Shown: one piece after another, positions 31,776-43,311 of the stretch
Layout of the letters: every line of letters begins with the position of its first letter
Numbering within the stretch: position 1 is the stretch's first letter
Origin: Trichostrongylus colubriformis
Taxonomy: Eukaryota > Nematoda > Chromadorea > Rhabditida > Trichostrongylidae
Assembly: GCA_963978905.1 (NCBI GenBank)
Contig: OZ022256.1
Span: forward strand, 52,810,001-52,874,000
Direction: 5' to 3'
DNA length: 64,000 bases
Notes under the pieces: model-generated
Seen by the model: only the letters and a program-made list of their open reading frames with translations
Database searches by the model: none
Told to the model about the DNA's origin: nothing
Made by a program: the position numbers and the translations under genes

Positions 31776-33378
31776 GACAGCATTAGGGGTAGTGCGGTAA
31801 TGGAGAAATTCCTACAAGAAGTCACTCATATGGTAGTCCTGGGCCTAGGAAGGCTATCTGTGGCGAAATCCCGGTGAAAAAGCGCCCCTCCGAGCTGTAG
31901 AAACGGCGCAACGGATCATTGATTTCTTGATCCCGCCTCCCTTTGATTTCTTGGTCCCACCTCCCAATGACGTAATCCCGATTGACTGGGGTGGGAGCGG
32001 CCAAGGATATGCGGCAGGATCGAAGGTTTTGCGGCGCGCTTTCGCAGTTTTAACTTGAAGCTCACTTCAAAAAATAGATGGTCTCCTATTTCCAAACATT
32101 CCCTTGTGTTTACTTGGCAACATGCCAATGGAAAACTAGATCAGACTACCCGCTTCTTGACGGACAGGTCGTCCGCGTCGAGAATCAACAGTGGAAAGGG
32201 GCTCCTACTTCTCGGGTTTTTGGCCATTTCCATCCGTTTTTTTTCACTGTCCTGTTACTAGGCATCTCGACTTTCATATGCACTACTTCTTTTACTTTTC
32301 GTCCGACTTTCCCCTAATGCGCCTTTAAGTTTTCATTATCATATTTAGAGAGGCGGTGGTAGGGGTACGTGGGCAATGAGACGCTCTGAGTGAGTCATGC
32401 GAATGAAAACTGTGGGTCTAACGAGGAAGGTCCCTGCCTTCCTCGTTAGACGTTAGACCCACAGACCCACACTCTACTGCCAGCTTTCAGCAAGTTTGAC
32501 AGTCCAATCTTTTGACCTTTCGGCGCTCATAGCGCACGAACGAGGCGTTTTTGCGTAAAACGGATTTGATATTCGTGCTCAGGAGGTCGAACTACCCCCA
32601 GGGGTAAGTTTCCAGCCCAATCGAAGTTTTGACCCAAAATCGAAAATTTGAGCTGGGCTTGGTATACCTTCGACTGCACGTTCAACGAAGGAGAGAACGG
32701 TATCACCTGTCAAGAAATCCTGACTATTTCTTTTGCTTGATGCTTGGTTGGTCAAGTCATAACGATAGGCCTCCATGCTGTGCATATTCCACTGATCTTC
32801 AACAATTTTTTTTTAGTTACTCACTTCTACAAATAGGAAGGGCACCATGTATCCATGACCAAACGTCTTTTTCGAAGTTAGGGTCAAAATCTGGAATTGG
32901 CTAGAAATGTGTCCCCAAGGGTAGTTTGACCCCCTGAACACGAATATGGCACTCATTTTGAGCGAAATCGCGAATTTCGAGCGCTACGGGCCCTTATGTG
33001 TCCAAAAAAGTCAAATCACCAAATTCACTGAAAATTCGTAAGCAGAGTCATTTTGGCATGCTGTCAACGAAAATCATATCATTTGGCATAAACAGACATA
33101 TCTGAAGATGAAAAAGTGAAGGCAAAAACAAATGCAAAACCACAGTAGGGCCGGGATCCGAACCACTAACCCATGCCATTCCACCGTTTGAGAGTCCATG
33201 GAGAAATGGGCACATTTTGAGTTAGGAAAGGATGGCAGATGTGCAGCATTTATATACCCTGAACACAGTTGGCCAGGCCTTCTGCACTTTTTTCACGGCG
33301 TCTGTGAACTCGCAGGTGCTGGTTAGGTTAGTTGTTCGCCAACATTATTTCTCCCGTCAACTCGCTGACAGCGATATA
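31776..33378. other. intergenic, repeats only
   Basis: No gene. Contains a partial family R copy (about 32160-32330), a strong hairpin at 32410-32464, and an inverted pair (CGTGCTCAGGAGGTCGAACTACCC near 32573 and GGGTAGTTTGACCCCCTGAACACG near 32919) surrounding a B-box-like tRNA fragment at about 33150. Related body sequence occurs at 46900-47040. Confidence 0.4.
32410..32464. other. perfect-stem hairpin
   Basis: CTGTGGGTCTAAC at the left pairs with GTTAGACCCACAG at the right, and inside GAGGAAGG pairs with CCTTCCTC across a TCCCTG loop. An extra GTTAGAC unit on the right arm forms the only bulge. Confidence 0.6.
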
Positions 33379-34720
33379 TCTATTACTATATATAAAGCGC
33401 TAAGCCGTTTGTCCCTCCGTCTGTCACGAAATTAGGTATCATATGAAAAACGACCTGTGCAGATGGGGCCAAGTGTGGTATGGGTAGGGCATGGGACAGG
33501 AAGTAAAGACCACACATGGACCAAATTAAGCTCCGCCCACGGGGGCGGGGCGTGCACTGGAATGTTTGGCTTTCAGCCCGAAACTGTTGATTACGTTCGA
33601 ACGTGCAACTAACGTAGGGAGAAGATGGATTTAGGTCAGGGATGAGTTTCTGAAGGTCAGGAAAGAATGCAGGGCACAGTGGGCGGGGCATAAAGTGGTG
33701 GGCGGAGCTTGGACGTTACATGAAAAACGACCTGTGGAGATGGGGACAAATGCGGTATGGGTAGCGTATGGGACACTGAGTAAAGACCACACATGGACCA
33801 AGTTAAGCTCCGCCCATAATGGGCGGGGCCGTCGTGGAATGTTCAAAAATTGTTGATTGGGTTCGAATGTGCTCCTAACGTAGGGAGAAGATGGATTTAG
33901 GTCAGGGATGAGTTTCTTAAGATCAGGAAAGAATGCAGGCACAGTGGGCGGAGCATATAAAGTGGTGGGCGGAGCTTGGACGTTACATGAAAAACGACCT
34001 GTGGAGATGGGGACAAATGCGGTATGGGTAGGGCATGGGACACTGAGTAAAGACCACACATGGACCAAGTTAAGCTCCGCCCATAATGGGCGGGGCCGTC
34101 GTGGAATGTTCAAAAATTGTTGATTGGGTTCGAATGTGCCCCAAACATAGGGAGAAGATGGATCAAGGTCAGGGATGAGTTTCTGAAGGTCAGGAAAGAA
34201 TGCAGGCACAGTGGGCGGAGCATATAAAGTGGTGGGCGGAGCTTGGACGTTACATGAAAAACGACCTGTGGAGATGGGGACAAATGCGGTATGGGTAGGG
34301 CATGGGACACCAAGTAAAGACCACACATGGACCAAGTTAAGCTCCGCCCATAATGGGCGGGGCCGTCGTGGAATGTTCAAAAATTGCTGATTGGGTTCGA
34401 ATGTGCCCCAAACATAGGTAGAAGATGGATCAAGGTCAGGGATGAGTTTCTGTAGGTCAGGAAAGAATGCAGGGCACAGTGGGCGGAGCATTTAAAGTGG
34501 TGGGCGGAGTTACATGAAAAACGACCTGTGGAGATGGGGATAAGTTTGGATGGGTAGAGCATGGGACAAGAAGTGAAGACCACACATGGACTAATTTAAG
34601 TTCCGCCCACGGTGGGCTGGGTGTGCACGAAATACTCTGTCCTCAAGAAAAAGAGCAATACAGGCCGACCTACTGACGCACATGGTGTTTCGCGCACAGT
34701 AGTGTGCGCCCGCCAACTGG
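33379..34720 (+). mobile_element. non-autonomous Helitron carrying an internal satellite
   Basis: 5' end TCTATTACTATATATAAAGC after an A (33378). 3' end GCGCACA-GTAG-TGTGCGC hairpin (34692-34709), seven bases, then CTGG followed by T (34721). Insertion between A and T, a TC start, a CTRR end and a subterminal hairpin are the Helitron hallmarks. Comparison with the inverted copy at 62836-64000 shows that similarity stops exactly after CTGG-T. The interior is about 4.5 tandem units of 267 bp; no Rep/helicase. Confidence 0.78.
33440..34610 (+). repeat. tandem array, about 267-bp unit, 4.5 copies
   Basis: The landmark ATGAAAAACGACCTGTG recurs near 33442, 33719, 33986, 34253 and 34514. Units contain CCGCCCATAATGGGCGG, a short palindrome, and GGGCGGAGC boxes. 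The 286-codon minus-strand open frame across the array is repeat translation, not a gene. Confidence 0.9.
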
Positions 34721-35400
34721 TACAGCATACATTGCGTTTGTGGTCCCTCCCCTTTTGTCAAGCCTGAGAGAAGACGTTGCTGAAATGCTTTCAGAAGTAA
34801 AAAAAAAAAGTGTGCTGAACAAAAGAAGACCGAAACTTGGAGAAACACTAAGGGCAGCCGCCCTTGCGATCGCCAAATCAGTTTGGAAGTGCCATCGCAG
34901 TGTATATTCTCCGCAAATCACCTAAGCTGAGGTTTTTCCTATTTCTAAATGCTTGCAGTGCTGTGGTACTCAGGCACTACTAGCTTGTCGATCTAATTAT
35001 AAGAAGTTGGACTGCCCAGTTGCATATTTCAGATGGCTCCGATTATAGGTTTTCACTGCTGCTTTCTTCGCATTTCTGTTTGTTTTCTTACCGTGGTTGA
35101 CAGTGTCACACCTAGGGCTTAAGCATCGACGGCGCTCCCCCAATTCCTTTCACTTTTGTAAAGATAAACTTCACTAACAAATTTTTTTTAAGAAAAAGTA
35201 AAGAACTCTTTCCCTAATGTGAAAGTGGCGCTAGCTGGATATGGGGGCATTGGAAATTGTTCATCGGCTCCCGGGATTCGTTTTTGAAAGAGTGTCGCCT
35301 TCGAATAACTTGCTAAGATGTTCGTATGTTTGAACTCGCGGTGCATTGATAGTATATGTCTTACCTACTCGCGCAAATCGGATAATGGATGATGGTGTTA
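34721..35400. other. intergenic, no gene recognised
   Basis: AT-rich and unremarkable. No open frame with a recognisable motif. Confidence 0.4.
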
Positions 35401-35523
35401 CAGTCCAGTTCCCGAAGGCTGGCAGGGCGTGGCCTACAGAGTTGGGTGAAAGTGTGTGGCGGAATGAGAGAGATCGATACAAGTCCGTAGGCCTCGCCCT
35501 GCCAGCCGTCGGGAAATGGACTG
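35401..35523. mobile_element. TA-CAGT foldback element (copy 3)
   Basis: CAGTCCAGTTCCCGAAGGC at the left and GTCGGGAAATGGACTG at the right, inside TA (35399-35400 and 35524-35525). Arms share GGCAGGGCGTGGCCTAC and its complement. Confidence 0.7.
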
Positions 35524-35998
35524 TACCATCGCAGCATTGTATCTGATCTGCAATTTTCAGTTCGGTAAGATGGCTATGAAGCAGTTGAAAACATTGTCTG
35601 CATGTAAACAATAGAAAATGGCTGTATCAGGCGGGCCCATGTCGAACTCAATATCCCTCCCCTGTCACAGTGCGCAGAACTTTGTCAACTGAAGAGTGCA
35701 TCGCTGTTTAGAACCATGGACACTCATGTGAAATTAAATATTCATACACAGTGGACATAATATGAAGTTTTTTTTGAAATTCTTCCCCATTCAGGTGGAA
35801 ATAGATGGCTGTGGGTTTGGACACAATAAACTTTTTTGACAGAGTCATTGAAGGCACATTCCAGAATTACCTTGAGTGTTTGAAAAGCTGATGGGGTTAG
35901 AGGTGCTGAGGAATACGCTGACAAAGAAAAAACCCAAAAGAAGTCCCCGGGAGTGGCAAAAATGGGGCTTTTTGGCCCTGAACGAGATTACAACGAGG

Positions 35999-36375
35999 CT
36001 TTAAAGACACCGGAAGGGGTAAACTCGGCAGACTGGAATATGAAAGTAGGGGTGCTGAGCAATGTTACAACTGAGAAAGAACGAGACAAAGCCGCGAAAA
36101 ATCTGGGAAATAAGAACCCAAACGCCCTCTCTCTCTTACAACCTCTGCGTCATTAGCCGGGGTGGACTGCAGACGAGTTGAGAGGAAGCGAGAGGCACTT
36201 AGCCGACTACGAACGTTGTCCCGCCTTCGCCGGCAACTCGCCCGCCTGCAGGACAGTATGACGACATGCCGTGCTGCCGGATTGTGATAAAACCCCAATC
36301 TGCGCTTCTTCGATACGAGTTCCGCCACGCATCACCTCTTCTGAAGTAGAAAGTTTGTTTTCAGAGAACATGTAT
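35999..36375 (+). repeat. repeat family R (copy 2)
   Basis: CTTTAAAGACACCGGAAGGGG to CAGAGAACATGTA, in opposite orientation to copy 1 about 4.6 kb away. The open frames on both strands are repeat translation. Confidence 0.55.
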
Positions 36376-36539
36376 TTACAGTTCTCAATTTCCCCTTAAT
36401 CTTCCCGGTGCCTTCAATCAGTTCTCGCTGGATGGTATCATAAGGACTCTGGGATATCACCTGTTTTCTCATGTCAACGTTTCTCATCATTGGCATCCCT
36501 TTCTTATCATATATTATCACACAAATTGAAGATTTTTTT

Positions 36540-37063
36540 GTTACAATGAAATGAGACTCCAAAAATTTATTCCGAAAAACTCAAAAGGCTGTTAAGTCTC
36601 AAAAGTTTTACAAAATATTTTGCAATATTTCGGTGCTTAGCACCTTCGTCAGGCCTGAAAAGTGGCAGGTTTGTTATGTAATATACAATGTATATTACCG
36701 ACTATATGTATTATATTCCTTGATCACAGTATACCATTTCTGGATACTGCATGATCATTCTCATATCATTCATTTCACCACAGTCATACAGGCGTTCCCA
36801 CTATTTAAGGGTGCCATCGGGTGGGTTGGCTATTTCTCCACTTCACAAGGTCTCCGGCAGGGTAGGTGGTCTCAAAGGTATTTGGGACAGTACCACGTAA
36901 GTCGGTAATATACATTGTATATTACATAACAAAACTGCCACTTTTCAGGCCTGACGAAGGTGCTAAGCACCGAAATATTGCAAAATATTTTGGAAAACTT
37001 TTGAGACTTTACAGCCTTTTGAGTTTTTTGGAATAAATTTTTGGAGTCTCATTTTATTGTAAC
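36540..37063. mobile_element. foldback element with about 165-bp terminal inverted repeats
   Basis: Left arm from GTTACAATGAAATGAGACTC to AATATACAATGTATATTACC. The right arm is its near-perfect reverse complement ending GAGTCTCATTTTATTGTAAC. Only about 185 bp lie between the arms. No target duplication longer than two bases is evident. Confidence 0.7.
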
Positions 37064-37548
37064 ACATTCAGATAATCATGAGGCTTCGTGACAGCACAAT
37101 ACTAAGATTTTTTGTTGTTGCAACCGTCGCCACCGTCATTGCCAGCAATGACATCTCGGATGTGCGGGCCTGGGCTGCTTGATGGAGTCGCGCCTACATC
37201 TTTGGCTCTGCACGCTCCAGGAAATGACCCCTATGCCTCGGTAAGGTTACAGCCTACTGGCTGTGGGTCGAACTATCCGACCACGGCGGGAGCCGTGATG
37301 CCCCAATGATCCTGGAATATGCCTTCAAAGTCAGCAGCAGATCCCGGCAGGAGAGAACAACTCACTGGCCCATGCAGCCGGCTCGTGTTGGGTGACGTCA
37401 CAGCCACTGCGCGGTGCGACAGTGAGGATTCTTCGAGGGACCTTCTCCAGCGGTGCGATATGCAACAGTAAAAGTCTAGATTATCGACGCAAAGTGCTTG
37501 AGCACTAAAAGCTAGTGAATATATTTTGTACTCTGATATCAGTAGCAA

Positions 37549-37837
37549 GGGGGGGGGGGGAAATACACCGAAAAATCGCGTCAGCGGCGTCGCACTCGCG
37601 GCGCCACCAGTACGACTTGCGAATCGATTTTGCTCTTGGGAGCCCGGCAGAGCGTGGCTGCGTCACTTCTGCACTCCAGCCATGCCACACTGCCTCCTCC
37701 AACCATGCCACCCTGCCTCCTCCACCTTTGCCACACTGTCTCGCTTGAAGGCTGCCAGCACTGCCGCTGGCACTCGCACCCGCCGCGCCGCTCGCCGCGG
37801 GCGGCCATGCGATTTTTGGCGTATTTCCCCCCACCCT
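37549..37837. mobile_element. MULE-type MITE, poly-G ended, 9-bp target duplication
   Basis: Terminal inverted repeats: poly-G then AAATACACCGAAAAATCGC at the left and GCGATTTTTGGCGTATTTCC at the right. Exact duplication CAGTAGCAA at 37540-37548 and 37838-37846. The 289-bp interior is CG-rich with CCTGCCTCCTCCA repeats. Confidence 0.75.
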
Positions 37838-37846
37838 CAGTAGCAA

Positions 37847-39350
37847 CGGGATGTTTCTACTGTTAAATTACGTGAAATTCCAATACTGTTAAATTACGTG
37901 AATTTCCAAATAATGATAGATATTTGTAGTTGGGTTTATCAGTTGGGCCAGCGCTCAGTACTGCGCTTATCACAATGTGGAACTGTGCGATATGGGTTTC
38001 TCCGATATCGCATGGTCGGTATCGACAGAGTCCCTAACACGTAATTCTAATGTGGGTTACCCGCGCAGAACTGTGCGATAGCTCAACTTGTAGTATAATA
38101 CATGAGCTCCCCAATGTTTCAAGATAGCTGGTTCTTTTTCTACTCGGTGTCTCTACGCTTAGAATATATCAGACGATAAACGCACAGGCTCCTCAAGCTC
38201 CCACATTCTCAGGCTAAGGAGTATCCAGACAGCTGGACAAACTCGCCAGACCAGAAAAAATCACCTCTCGCAGCTATCAACAAAGTTTACCAGAGCATGA
38301 TGCGCTCGGCTCATGTGTGTCAGCGAAATTTCTCACGGAGACGCGTGCTCATCGCCCGACGTCGCACCACGCGGTGGCTGTGACGTCACACAACGCTCAT
38401 CGCGTAAATGTGCCGCAGAGTTTTTCAACAGGCCAAGGTGGGTGTATCCTCTCGTCGTTTGCCCTCTCTCATGGAGATTGTTCCTACCTACAGCCTCCAA
38501 GGCTGCGGTCGTATTTGATCCGCTGAAAACATAGGTCGCTGCAGCGATACATGGAAGGAAATCGTTTTGTTGTTGATTTTGCCACCCACAGATGAGTGTC
38601 ACAATTGCAGCAGTCCTCTGTGGTGTGTGCGAAAGAGGGCTTCTCAGAGGCACATCGCTTTTTCTGTGGGACAGTGCACTTGGTAGTTCCACGTGACTCC
38701 AATCAAGAGACTCCACGAGACAACACCATGTTCCAAATTTTTTCGGAATCCCTTCCACTCAGCTGTTTCTCACAATTTTATAGTGCAGCATGAAAGAAAA
38801 AATTACGCCACAATTGTCTTATTGATAGAATAACCAAAAACCAACAAATAGTACATGAAGAACATATAACGAAAGGACTGCATTCGTGCACACAACAACT
38901 TTCAACTGTAAAGTGTAAAAGAAACACTGATGAGGGCATTCAAAACTTCGTCGGTCATCCTAAGGTGCACTCGTGCGCAACCCTACCACGGAAACACACT
39001 GATGCAACTGTACAGATATTTTTAAATCTGAGCACAAGTGAGCTAGTTATGTGGGAAGGCTGAGAAGCAAGTTGTGGTGATGCTTGTGTTACTTCATCAA
39101 GCTTGGTGTACTCGCCTACAGATACGGCATCACCAGCGACCACTGGACTTGCTTATTTGGACGGCCAACGGTATTTCGAATCACATATGCGACAAACGTG
39201 TAGGCTAAACTCCACAGTTCCAAGAAGGTTACACACTCAACAGAGCTAATCTTTTTAATAAAAAGGAAAAATAGAGAGCAAGAAAAAACATGACAAACTC
39301 GCACAACGGTAATGCAACAAGTAGTGATCGGAAGGAAACAAAATCGGTTT
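37847..39350. other. intergenic 3' of sfa-1, no gene recognised
   Basis: Repeats of modest complexity. CGTCGCACC / GACGTCACA phrases at 38350-38400 resemble 37390-37420. The sfa-1 3' UTR must lie in the last few hundred bases on the minus strand. Confidence 0.4.
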
Positions 39351-42300
39351 TTATTGCGATGGAGGAGGCGGTGGTGGTGGCGGAGCTGGTGCTGACAGAA
39401 TGCGAGACAAGTCGGTTTGAGGTGCGGGAGGAGGAGGTGGTGGTGGTGGGGGCGGGAAGCCACCCATTGGTGGAGGCGGTGGTGGTGGCACCGGCAATGG
39501 CATCGTTGACGCTCCTCCATACCACCCACTGGAGTAGTCTCTATAAATACACAAATTGTTAGCCAAGATTAGAAGTGCATCAATGACTAGGAAAAACTGA
39601 AGCTTCGATTTTCAAAACATGCGTGAAAGGAAACGAACCCCCTGACGCTTCCACGTCCTCGCGCTCCAGGGCTCGAGAAAAAACCCTGAGGCTGGTATGG
39701 ATCCGGTGGTGGTGCCATACCGTAAGGTGGCCTGGGAGCACCTGGTGGTGGTGGAACCATTCCGCTCATCATCTGCTGTTGTGCTGCTGTTCCCAGATTC
39801 ACGCGAATCACCGGCGGCTGATTATTGATAGCACCACGGGGGAAGAAAGTACCTCTCTGAAGAAAGTCAACCAATGAGGGAATACAACCGAGGTAATTAG
39901 CATGATGTCACTCTTACCTGGCCTCGGAAAGTTGTTGTGCCACGTCCGCGCGCAGAAGCATCACCTTGTCGAGGACGTTCGCCAAGTTCTTCCATTAGAG
40001 CTGAATACTCGTCGTCCATTCCACCATCGGCACCACCTCCTCCTTCTGCTCCACCAGGGCGCGGATTTTTACAGTCTCGTGCAATATGACCAGCACCTCA
40101 AAAGCAACTAATTTAGCGGAAACAGGATTTCTGGAGATACAATAACTTTGTTGAAGAGACAATAAAAAACCTACATCCGCACGCCATACAAACCACTTTG
40201 GCTGTAATATTAGGCGCGTCTGGACATTCCCATGTCTTATGTTCATCTGAGCCGCAGTTTGAACAACGAGCTCCACTGGAAAGAAGTTCTATGGTCTTAC
40301 GTACTTCGCTTTTACTTTTAGTGATAACTGAAGGAATCCAACCATAGCATCAGCATCTGAGTTGGAGCCAAAAAACATCCAGAAACATACCTAACTAGAT
40401 CCTCAGGTCTCAGTGTACCATTTAGAAGAGCTAATTCACGAAGCTGAAGCTTTCGTAATTCATTCTGGCCATCTGGAATAGCTGTTGCTTCTGCGATAAT
40501 AGAACGGATCTGAAAGGTGACAAAGTGATATGGCAACCGATAGCTCTTGCTCCACCGATAAAAACATACTTTATCACAAGCTTTCTTTATCGTTGCTTGA
40601 TCCGTTCCAGTAACATAAGCGTGAAGGGGTTCATTTTCGCCAGGCATTGGACCCAATCTGCTACCCAGTTTCCCTTCTTTCACTGAACCTTTCCCTCTGG
40701 AAAAAGGAAATTTGCGGCGGGATGAATTACTTGCCACTTAGGCATTTTTGAAATAATAATACCTGATTATAATTTTCGCTCCTGTTTCCGCCTCCAGGCT
40801 CTTCAGCGTATTACCACGTGGGCCGATCAATAGCCCAACAAAGTTCAACTCAGGATGGCTATCTTGAGGAATCCACACCTTGTCATGAAGTCGAATGTTT
40901 GGTGCGCTAAAAACAAATGCATAAAAAAGGTGGCAAAGGCAATACAACGAAACTTACTGTAAGTTACAAAACAGACCGGTAATCGGCTGGCGGCTTGAAG
41001 TTTGGATTAATCTTCAATAACGCTTGAATCTTTTCATGACGGAACTGTTCCAGTTCTTGGCGCTTTCGGACTTCTCTTGTATTCAAGCGCTTGCCATTAC
41101 TGTCATATATCGGCTCCGGTGAAGGACTTCTGGAATTGAACACTTGTGTATTACAGTTGCTGGGATACAGTTTGAAGAATTTTTTATTTCTTGAAATAAT
41201 TTTTTGTCGCAGCTGGGAGGTCCCGTGAACGCTAAAATGTCTGATTAACAGTTAGAGCAGCTGAAATTTTGCGGTTAAACGATGCATCCCTTCAGTGAGG
41301 GACTTGGAGAGCGGAGGATCTAAACGCTAAATATCATTAGGATTAGGATTAGCAGGTTCAGCATCAAAACAGATAAAAAGCGAAATTCACGCCTGAAAAA
41401 AAAAACGAGATTAAATCTTTCGAGACGAATCGATAGGGAAGGTCAAGGTAGAATAGGAGGAAAAGATGTTGCGCTGAAATCGTGAAAGTCTTATAAACCT
41501 GTTCTATTGTAAAGCTCCTACTAAGCTAATTCTACTGAACATCTATATAACTCTTATCAACACACATTTACCTTATACCTTACGCGCAGATTAGGTATTT
41601 TCAAGAACTTCTTGAGCGTAGTATTTTTTAAAACATTGAATATGGAAAAAAATTTAAAACAGAAACACTTCTCTGTCAGGACGACATCACACGATGAAGC
41701 CACAAGCACCGTACGTGTCAACCATACGGTTGCACGCACATAATAGGTGTTGTGTTTGTCGTGTGAGTGGCCTGAAACGCGTGAGCATAGTGTCTGCTGC
41801 TAGCGACTAGCCTTTGCGCTGGATCACTCGAGCCAAGAAAATCGCCCAGTCTCAGTTTGCGTGTAGCGTCCTCAATCTCCAGTTGCACTGAAATCACGGC
41901 CAAGCCGCGAATAGATTAGTACCAGAATACTCATTGAAACACATGAATACAATTATAATAAATACTTTCTGAATACGGATATGAACTTTAACCCTCCCCT
42001 CCAAATTGCACAACAAAAGAAGGTAAAGGTAAATCTTCAAAAGTAGCCCCTTACAAATGAAACGAACGAAAACATCCAGAAAGCGAAATCATTTTTCAAA
42101 TGAAGCAACATACCTCAGGTAACTCACCTTTGTAGCGAAGACTCCCCACACCCAACAGCTTTTTAGTTTCATCAGGAGAGCAAAATTTGTAAAGAGAAAA
42201 CAGCAAATAATAAAACTCACGAAGATAAGCAGTGCGCTGATCATCCGAAAGATTAGATGGCAAGATAGTAGGCATGCCTGGCACAAAACTTTTTGTAACG

Positions 42301-43062
42301 GACCAACGTGATTTACGGTCACGTTTTCGTCCAGACTCCACTAACGCCGACTCGTGGCCCGGCACTCCATCTGTGCCGGCAGCTGCTTAACAATGGTTAT
42401 TGAGAACCAATCCTCACTTTGATGGTCAACAGCAACCATTCCCAACGAACCACAGCTTAATGAAAGTATGCTACAAGTGAACCGAAAAATACATACCGAT
42501 TTCTGGCCGCATGAGTGGATTTATGATAGGCTCCTTCACTAAAGGGACGCCAAGAGGATGGGGTGGTGCTGGAGCCGGAGGTGATTTCGTGCGATCACGA
42601 TCACGGTCACGATCACGATCTCTATATTTCCTCATAATTACGAACCAGTAACAAGGAAGGACGCAACACGAAAAAAACTCACCGGCTTCTGCTGCGAGAT
42701 CGCCTTCGATCACGATCACGTGACCTGCTCCGTCTTCGAGAACGGCTTCTTCGCCTTTTGTGTCGATCACGGTCTCCTGAACGCGATCGTCGGCGACGTT
42801 CACGACGCTCCTTTCGGTCACGAGAGCGACTTCGGCTGCGATCACGATGAGAATGTGATGATGTATCATGATCAGATGTAGCTAGTGCTGAAAGAGTACG
42901 TCATTGATTGCCGGCAATTGGCCAACAACAGTAGTTATGGCACTTACACTCGATTGTAGGTGTCGGTCCAGTGTTGGCGTTGTCATCGGAGCCACTTGCT
43001 GCCGCAGCGCCCCATTTACGCACAAAAGGCATCGGTTCGGTGTTTCCACCTGTTTTGCTCAT
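39351..43062 (-). CDS. sfa-1: SF1 / branch-point-binding protein (SFA-1)
   Basis: Thirteen minus-strand exons: 43062-42948, 42887-42683, 42621-42497, 42382-42221, 41887-41812, 41129-40977, 40906-40763, 40696-40570, 40509-40391, 40275-40175, 40096-39918, 39856-39639 and 39540-39351, for 637 residues in consistent phase. An N-terminal RS domain (residues about 40-120, [11 protein letters not shown] type) is followed by the U2AF65-contact region (KSRW), SPSPEPIYD, the KH-QUA2 RNA-binding fold with [25 protein letters not shown] and [15 protein letters not shown]. Two CCHC knuckles follow ([28 protein letters not shown]), then a proline-rich C terminus. SF1 recognises the branch-point sequence with U2AF early in splicing. 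Intron 5 appears to be GC-AG. Last gene of the probable operon. Confidence 0.95.
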
Positions 43063-43074
43063 GCTGGTAAAAAG
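43063..43074 (-). promoter_or_regulatory. probable trans-splice acceptor of sfa-1
   Basis: On the minus strand TTTTTACCAG, then one base, then ATG. The previous gene's stop is only 249 bases upstream. Confidence 0.5.
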
Positions 43075-43311
43075 GACATAATGAAGTGTGACATCACTGA
43101 TGAAACACGACAACACTGAATAAAACAAACTGTAAGTAAGCTAATGAGCATGGCATCGAACCGCTTCAAGGATCATATCAAATCAATGAGATCATTTACT
43201 TTGCGTTTGACAACAGAGCAAAACATCAACAACGTAACAACACTGAATTAACCGAAATATATTTACAATCCCATAGCGGTACACGTTTGAGAACTGACTC
43301 AAAAATGTTAA

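Noticed and set aside
33140..33175. Possible tRNA gene (minus strand, GGTTCGGATCC)
   Set aside because: Only the T-arm/B-box is recognisable; the A-box spacing and acceptor stem are missing, so at most a SINE or tRNA fragment.
33631..34491. 286-codon minus-strand open frame, the longest in the intergenic half
   Set aside because: It repeats every 89 codons because it reads through the 267-bp satellite; no start context, no domain, and the mirrored array at 63079-63941 gives the same translation.
39355..39500. GGTGGTGGAGGC runs, possible microsatellite
   Set aside because: They are the reverse complement of the proline-rich C terminus of SF1 and remain in frame.
42575..42725. Short direct repeats GATCGTGATCG / CGATCACGATCA, CRISPR- or satellite-like at first sight
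   Set aside because: They encode the Arg-Asp/Arg-Ser RS domain of SF1 across exons 2 and 3; no spacers of uniform length.
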